A program made the position numbers and the translations under genes. Source: Gemmobacter sp. 24YEA27 (GTDB lineage: Bacteria > Pseudomonadota > Alphaproteobacteria > Rhodobacterales > Rhodobacteraceae). From it: a DNA stretch of 64,000 nt. The stretch covers positions 1,174,501 to 1,238,500 of the forward strand of contig NZ_JASJPW010000001.1 in NCBI RefSeq assembly GCF_030052995.1. Direction: 5' to 3'. The notes below the pieces were generated by a model. It searched no databases, was not told where the DNA came from, and worked only from the letters and a program-made list of their open reading frames with translations. This document shows positions 59,741 to 64,000 of this stretch, piece by piece (within the stretch, counting starts at the first letter, position 1; each line of letters opens with the position of its first letter).

Positions 59741-60196
59741 TCAGTCGAATTTACGGCTTGGCGCCAGAACGACGGCCTCACCCTTCAGGACCGTTGTTTT
59801 ACCGACAGATGCGGTGGTTTCAAGGGTAACCCGCCGTTTCGCGTGATCAATCGCCAGGACCGTTACTTCCGCGGTCACCATATCGCCCGGGCGGACGGGG
59901 GCCATGAACTTCAGGCTCTGGCCCAGATAGACGGTGCCATGGCCAGGAAGCTGTTCGCCGATCACCGCCGAGATGAGACCCGCCGTCAGCATGCCATGCG
60001 CGATGCGACCCTGGAAAATCGTGTCCCGGGCATACGAATCATCCAGATGCACCGGGTTGCGGTCGGTCGAGACCTCGGCAAACAGTTCGATATCGCGGTC
60101 GGTGATCTGTTTCGTCAGGCTGCGGCGCATCCCGATTTCGAGATCCTCGATACAGATCGTGCCGCGCGGCTGATTATGGCTGTGGTCGAACATCAT
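59741..60196 (-). CDS. MaoC-like (R)-hydratase family protein
   Basis: A 151-residue hot-dog-fold protein. The hydratase motif is clear: FAEVSTDRNPVHLDDSYA with the catalytic Asp and His, then IFQGRIAHGMLTAGLISAVI. The C-terminal half has VRPGDMVTAEVTVLAIDHAK. Family members hydrate or dehydrate enoyl-CoA substrates, for example (R)-3-hydroxyacyl-CoA. Upstream, AGTAATTT and AAATTACT (about 60280-60320) form an 8-bp inverted repeat that may belong to its promoter. Confidence 0.88.
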   Translation of the reverse strand: MMFDHSHNQPRGTICIEDLEIGMRRSLTKQITDRDIELFAEVSTDRNPVHLDDSYARDTIFQGRIAHGMLTAGLISAVIGEQLPGHGTVYLGQSLKFMAPVRPGDMVTAEVTVLAIDHAKRRVTLETTASVGKTTVLKGEAVVLAPSRKFD

Positions 60197-60338
60197 GGCT
60201 GATCCTGTGGGGACGAATCCTTTCCGTCAGCCACAGGAGTAGCAGCTGCTGCGACGCAGAGCAATCTGCGGCGCAAGTAATTTACGATTGGTGGCTGTAA
60301 AACGGAATTAAATTACTGCCTCGATTCCTTGCGCGGGC

Positions 60339-61244
60339 TCAGGCCAATGCGGGAATCGAAAAAAGCGGCGCCTGTTGCTGCTCTGCGAGCCAGGCGTTCA
60401 GCCGCGCAGGGTCGGGATGCTGCGCATCGGTGCCGAATTCTTCGGCATGGATTCCGCCGGTGATGAACAGCGCGTCCAGATCCTCGGCCCCGGCGCCCCG
60501 GATATCGGTCGGCAGCCCGTCGCCGATGCAGAGGATGCGCATGTCATCGCGCCCGGTCAGCGCGGCCAGCCGGCGGCGCGCCAGATCATAGATCGGCGGA
60601 TGCGGCTTACCGAAATACAGCGTCTCGCCGCCCATTTCCTCATAGGCCTGGGCCAGTGCACCGGCGCAATAGATCCGCCGGTCTCCCCAGTCGACAATGA
60701 TATCGGGATTGGCACAGAGCATTTTGAGCCCGTTGGTCTTCGCCAGCAGCAGCTCGGCCCGATAATTGGCGGGTGTCTCGGTCAGGTCATCCCTGAGACC
60801 GGTGCAGACGATGCCCTCGGCCTCGGCCAGCGGCACGAGGGTAATCGGGGCCTCAACCGCCGCCAGTCCGGCAAGATCGGCGGCAAAGGTGGTGAAGAAG
60901 GACATGTCCTTTTCCGCGCCAATATGAAACACGCGCCGCCCGACCGCGCCGGTCAGGAGCCCGAACTGCGCCGAATCGCCCGAGGTGGCAATCTCGTCCC
61001 AGGCATCGCGCGGCACGCCGATCCGGTCGAGCTGCGCGATCACCGCTTCTTTGGGGCGCGGCGAATTGGTCAGAAGCAGCACCGTCACCCCGCTGGCCCG
61101 CGCGGCCTGCAGGGCTGCGACTGCGGCCGGGAAGGCCACTTCGCCATTATGCACACAGCCCCAGAGATCGCAAAACAGCGCGTCGTAACTGCCGCTCACT
61201 TCGGCAAGAGACGGGATCAGGGTGGTCCGGGGCGGCAGAGACAT
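60339..61244 (-). CDS. HAD-superfamily phosphatase, TIGR01459 type
   Basis: A 301-residue member of the HAD class IIA phosphatases. Motif I is YDALFCDLWGCVHNG with the nucleophile Asp, motif II LLLTNSPRPKEAVI, and motif IV LCIGDGLPTDIRGAGAEDL; the Lys of motif III is in YFGKPHPPIYDLA. The family is related to NagD-type sugar-phosphate phosphatases, with unknown substrate. The start MSLPPRTTL was chosen for the GGATG site; a Met three codons upstream exists. Divergent from purE. Confidence 0.88.
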   Translation of the reverse strand: MSLPPRTTLIPSLAEVSGSYDALFCDLWGCVHNGEVAFPAAVAALQAARASGVTVLLLTNSPRPKEAVIAQLDRIGVPRDAWDEIATSGDSAQFGLLTGAVGRRVFHIGAEKDMSFFTTFAADLAGLAAVEAPITLVPLAEAEGIVCTGLRDDLTETPANYRAELLLAKTNGLKMLCANPDIIVDWGDRRIYCAGALAQAYEEMGGETLYFGKPHPPIYDLARRRLAALTGRDDMRILCIGDGLPTDIRGAGAEDLDALFITGGIHAEEFGTDAQHPDPARLNAWLAEQQQAPLFSIPALA

Positions 61245-61354
61245 GGAGCGCATCCTTTCAAAAGGCAGGTCAAGGCATAGGCGAGCCAGGCCGGAATGGC
61301 AAAGGCCACAATGCTGCCCGCAGCATCGTTGAGGTCGGGAGCGGCGGCTTACGC

Positions 61355-61382
61355 TTGCTCCTGTCGGAACATGCGCTATAGG
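61355..61382 (+). promoter_or_regulatory. Possible purE promoter
   Basis: TTGCTC and TATAGG are 16 bases apart, about 85 bases upstream of the purE start, in front of a stretch with imperfect CCCACAGGG repeats (61400-61456). Confidence 0.45.
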
Positions 61383-61465
61383 ACCGAAAGACACCGGCAG
61401 AGGGCCGGCTACCACGGGGCCGGCACCCACAGGGTCGGATCCCACAGGGCTGAAACGGGGGCGTC

Positions 61466-61951
61466 ATGCCGGAAGACACCGTAACTGTCGGCATCATTAT
61501 GGGGTCTCAGTCCGACTGGGCCACGATGAAAGAGGCCGCGCTGATCCTTGATGAGCTGGGGATCCCCTATGAGGCGAAGATCGTCTCGGCCCATCGCACG
61601 CCGGACCGGCTCTGGGAGTATGGCAAGTCGGCCGTGTCGCGCGGGCTGAAGGTGATCATCGCGGGGGCGGGTGGTGCGGCGCATCTGCCGGGGATGATGG
61701 CGTCCAAGACCCGGGTGCCGGTGATCGGTGTGCCGGTACAGACGAAAGCGCTTTCGGGGGTCGACAGCCTTTATTCGATCCTCCAGATGCCGAAGGGCTT
61801 TCCGGTCGCGACCATGGCAATAGGTGCAGCAGGCGCGGCCAATGCCGGGCTGATGGCGGCGGGGATCCTTGCCGTGTCAGATGCGGGCATTGCGGCGCGG
61901 CTTGACGCCTGGCGGGCGGAGCTTTCCGCCTCTATCCCGAGGAGCCGAAAG
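61466..61951 (+). CDS. purE: N5-carboxyaminoimidazole ribonucleotide mutase, fused in frame to PurK
   Basis: Purine-synthesis mutase converting N5-CAIR to CAIR. The 162 codons before the PurK Met contain [60 protein letters not shown] and [20 protein letters not shown], all active-site elements. The frame then runs without a stop into PurK. A missing base at about 61939 (ATCCCGAGG for ATCCCGGAGG) would explain this: with it restored PurE ends IPEEPKDD and its TGA (61957-61959) overlaps the PurK ATG by eight bases. Fusion is therefore suspect. Confidence 0.85.
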
Positions 61952-63028
61952 ATGACTGACGCGTTGAAGCCGCTGGAGCCCGGCGCGGTGATCGGCATTC
62001 TGGGCGGTGGCCAGTTGGGGCGGATGCTTTCGGTTGCGGCGAGCCGGCTGGGCTATGTCACCCATATCTTTGAGCCGGGCGCGGCACCTGCGGGGCATGT
62101 GGCGGCCCGCGTCACCACGGCGCCCTATGAGGATCTCGATGCGCTGCGGGCTTTCGCCGAAAGCGTCGATGTCGTCACCTATGAATTCGAGAATGTGCCG
62201 ACCGCCGCGCTGGATGCGATCGAAGAGGTGCGCCCGATCCGCCCCAATCGCCGGACGCTGGCGATCAGTCAGGACCGGATCACCGAAAAGCAGTTTCTGA
62301 CCGGCCTTGGCCTGAAAACCGCGCCTTTTGCGCAGGTCGACAGCCATGCGGATCTGGTTGCGGCCGTCGCGCGCCTTGGTGTGCCTTCGATCCTCAAGAC
62401 CACACGCTTCGGTTATGACGGCAAGGGTCAGCTGCGGCTGGCCCCGGAGACCGACCTCGCCGCCGCCTGGGCGGGCATGGCGGGGGCGCCTTCGGTGCTG
62501 GAAGGTTTTGTGTCCTTCGAGCGCGAGATTTCGGTGATCGCGGCCAGGGGCGCGGATGGTCAGGTTGCGGCCTTTGACCCGGGCGAGAATGTGCACAGTG
62601 AAGGCATCCTGCGGACCACGACGGTTCCGGCCCGGATCTCTCCGGCCCTGCGCAGCGATGCGGTGCTGATCGCGGCGCGGATCCTCAATGCGCTGGATTA
62701 TGTCGGCGTAATGGGGGTGGAGCTGTTTGTCACCCGTGAAGGGCTGCTGGTGAACGAGATCGCGCCAAGGGTGCATAATTCCGGCCACTGGACACAGCAG
62801 GGCTGTGTGGTGGATCAGTTCGAACAGCATATCCGCGCGGTGGCCGGTCTCCCCCTCGGGGATGGCACCCGCTACAGCGATGTGGTGATGGAGAACCTGA
62901 TCGGCGCCGATGTCGAACGCTTGCCGGAGCTTTTGCGCGAAAGCGGCGTGGCGGTGCATCTTTACGGCAAGGGCGCCTGGCGCGCGGGGCGCAAGATGGG
63001 CCATGTAAACCGGGTCGTGAAGGCCTGA
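61952..63028 (+). CDS. purK: N5-carboxyaminoimidazole ribonucleotide synthase
   Basis: ATP-grasp enzyme converting AIR, bicarbonate and ATP to N5-CAIR; 358 residues from its own Met. [20 protein letters not shown] starts the first subdomain, [15 protein letters not shown] is the ATP-binding part, and [18 protein letters not shown] motif appears as [20 protein letters not shown]. The sequence as given continues from purE without a stop. If one base is missing upstream, translation starts at the ATG inside the purE stop. It is followed by the frameshifted lipase gene on the opposite strand. Confidence 0.93.
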   Translation: MTDALKPLEPGAVIGILGGGQLGRMLSVAASRLGYVTHIFEPGAAPAGHVAARVTTAPYEDLDALRAFAESVDVVTYEFENVPTAALDAIEEVRPIRPNRRTLAISQDRITEKQFLTGLGLKTAPFAQVDSHADLVAAVARLGVPSILKTTRFGYDGKGQLRLAPETDLAAAWAGMAGAPSVLEGFVSFEREISVIAARGADGQVAAFDPGENVHSEGILRTTTVPARISPALRSDAVLIAARILNALDYVGVMGVELFVTREGLLVNEIAPRVHNSGHWTQQGCVVDQFEQHIRAVAGLPLGDGTRYSDVVMENLIGADVERLPELLRESGVAVHLYGKGAWRAGRKMGHVNRVVKA

Positions 63029-63055
63029 CGGTTCCGGCCGGGGCGCATACAGGAC

Positions 63056-63801
63056 TCATGGCGGGCCTACCGCGGGCGCATTCACGTCAGGAGGAAGCGG
63101 CTCCGTTTCGCGCGCGAACCGGCCCTGGGCGAGGAAATGCAGGGTCTGGCGGATGACGCCGGGCGCGAACATCATCCAGGTATGGCTGACGGGAAGGGTG
63201 ATATGATCGCTCATGCCCGCGAGCCTGGTGCTGGCGACGCTGACCTTTCCATCATCTTCGCCCGGGATCAGCGATGAGAACCAGGGGCTGACAGAGCGGC
63301 TTCCGGCGATAATCCCCAGCGGGTAATCGGCAGGCGGCAGCCGGTTCGGCCAGCTGTCAGGGGCGGTGCCAAGCGAAAGCCCCGCCGGCCCGTTCACCCA
63401 GCGAAACGGTGCGAGCGCGCCGAGCCGGTCGACGATTTCCGATCCGTGATTGGGCGGCGCCAGCATCACGACGCGGCCGGGCGGCGGCAGCGTATTGCGG
63501 CTGAGCCAGTCGCGCAGCAGGATCCCCCCATCGAATGCGTCACCGCATGAAGCGGCCGCCCCATCTCCAGCGCCGCGCCCAACTGGCGGTCCAGAAGCGC
63601 GGGCAGCGCGGCAACCGCCATCCTGGTCGAGGGATAGGCGATATTCACCACCTCATATCCGGCTGCCTTCAGCCGCAGCGCGATGGGCAGCAGCGAGCGC
63701 TGCGATCTGGCAAGGCCATGGATCAGCGCGACGGTCTCATGGCGCGCGCGGCCGGGGGCAGGCCGCAAAGCGGGCCGGGGCAGGCTGCCTTGCCTCAGCA
63801 T
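63056..63801 (-). pseudogene. Alpha/beta-hydrolase (lipase-like), frameshifted
   Basis: Read in two frames it is one hydrolase of about 249 residues. The first part has TVALIHGLARSQRSLLPIA and ends at the nucleophile elbow AVTHSMGG. There the run of six G (63524-63529 on the other strand) needs one more base to continue [20 protein letters not shown], after which the second frame runs [20 protein letters not shown] to [20 protein letters not shown], with the catalytic His. Without the base the protein stops early. It overlaps the upstream iron-permease-like gene by seven bases. Confidence 0.78.
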
Positions 63802-64000
63802 TCAGGCGACCCCGTATCGCCCTCGCCCCGCGCCTGGCCGTCGCGCGCCGCTCGGGCAAGCGCAATAAAGCGGCGGCGGAATTCGGCGATCTCGCGTTCG
63901 TCCAGCTCTTCCAGATCCATCAGCGCGTTATGGGCGCCCTGGGTTGCCCGGATCAGCTCGTCCAGCTTCAGCTGGATGGCGGCTGTGTCATGGTCCTGGC
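63795..64000 (-). CDS. Low-affinity iron permease family protein, C-terminal part (partial)
   Basis: The gene enters from the right edge; only its last 67 codons are seen. The text DTAAIQLKLDELIRATQGAH followed by NALMDLEELDEREIAEFRRR is the soluble tail typical of low-affinity iron permease family proteins. The membrane part is outside the window, so the call rests on this tail. Its TGA overlaps the lipase ATG (ATGCTGA). Confidence 0.65.
   Translation of the reverse strand, partial: QDHDTAAIQLKLDELIRATQGAHNALMDLEELDEREIAEFRRRFIALARAARDGQARGEGDTGSPEC

Noticed and set aside
61296..61484. Small gene overlapping the purE start
   Set aside because: Arises from the imperfect CCCACAGGG repeats in the leader; it has no ribosome site or conserved text.

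Overview
The window is high-GC chromosomal DNA from an alphaproteobacterium, almost certainly a member of the Rhodobacteraceae (Rhodobacter/Paracoccus/Gemmobacter-like; genus not resolvable by eye). The evidence is an ATP synthase F1 operon atpH-A-G-D-C without the Fo genes, the rpoZ-rsh-pdxJ-acpS-lepB-rnc-era-DUF1491 block, a methylsuccinyl-CoA dehydrogenase of the ethylmalonyl-CoA pathway, duplicated deformylase genes before fmt, and many Rhodobacterales-type conserved proteins (DUF2125, DUF3859, Hint-domain, TIGR01459 HAD, YcgN). No rRNA, tRNA or CRISPR was recognised.

Layout. 0-9.5 kb: cell-wall enzymes (lytic transglycosylase, L,D-transpeptidase), cobD, a MalY/PatB lyase, the def-def2-fmt operon, an MFS transporter and recO. 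9.5-14 kb: a frameshifted TetR gene and rnhA, a LysE exporter, ispH, a YqaA-like membrane protein, a NYN-domain protein and folK. 14-21.6 kb: rpoZ, the bifunctional (p)ppGpp enzyme, a pdxJ with altered active site, acpS, lepB, rnc, era and DUF1491. 21.6-23 kb: two decayed IS3-family fragments. 23-38.3 kb: mcd, periplasmic proteins, yqgE, a Hint-domain protein, rpsD, hisC-tyrA, an extensin-like protein, DUF2125, chaC, and a MotA-like/OmpA-MotB-like stator pair with a very long coiled coil. 38.3-44 kb: an insertion-sequence graveyard (broken IS21 element, decayed IS3 copy, unidentified DNA). 44-64 kb: clpA, gloB, a frameshifted methyltransferase, atpHAGDC, an H-type lectin, a PAP2 protein, prs, ltaE, ycgN, ribF, a MaoC protein, a HAD phosphatase, purE-purK, a frameshifted lipase and the end of an iron-permease-like gene.

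Most genes are housekeeping: translation start and maturation (def, fmt, rpsD), RNA processing and membrane biogenesis (rnc, era, lepB, acpS), stringent response (rpoZ, rsh), cofactors (cobD, folK, pdxJ, ribF, ispH), amino acids (hisC, tyrA), purines (prs, purE, purK) and energy (atp). The best leads for a second look are three enzymes whose active-site residues have changed (PdxJ, the second deformylase, GloB), the unusual stator pair, a perfect hairpin that swallows a start codon, twin-palindrome elements, and a recurring pattern of single-base deletions that breaks or fuses at least five otherwise intact genes. Those deletions need to be separated from sequencing error before any pseudogene or fusion claim is trusted.
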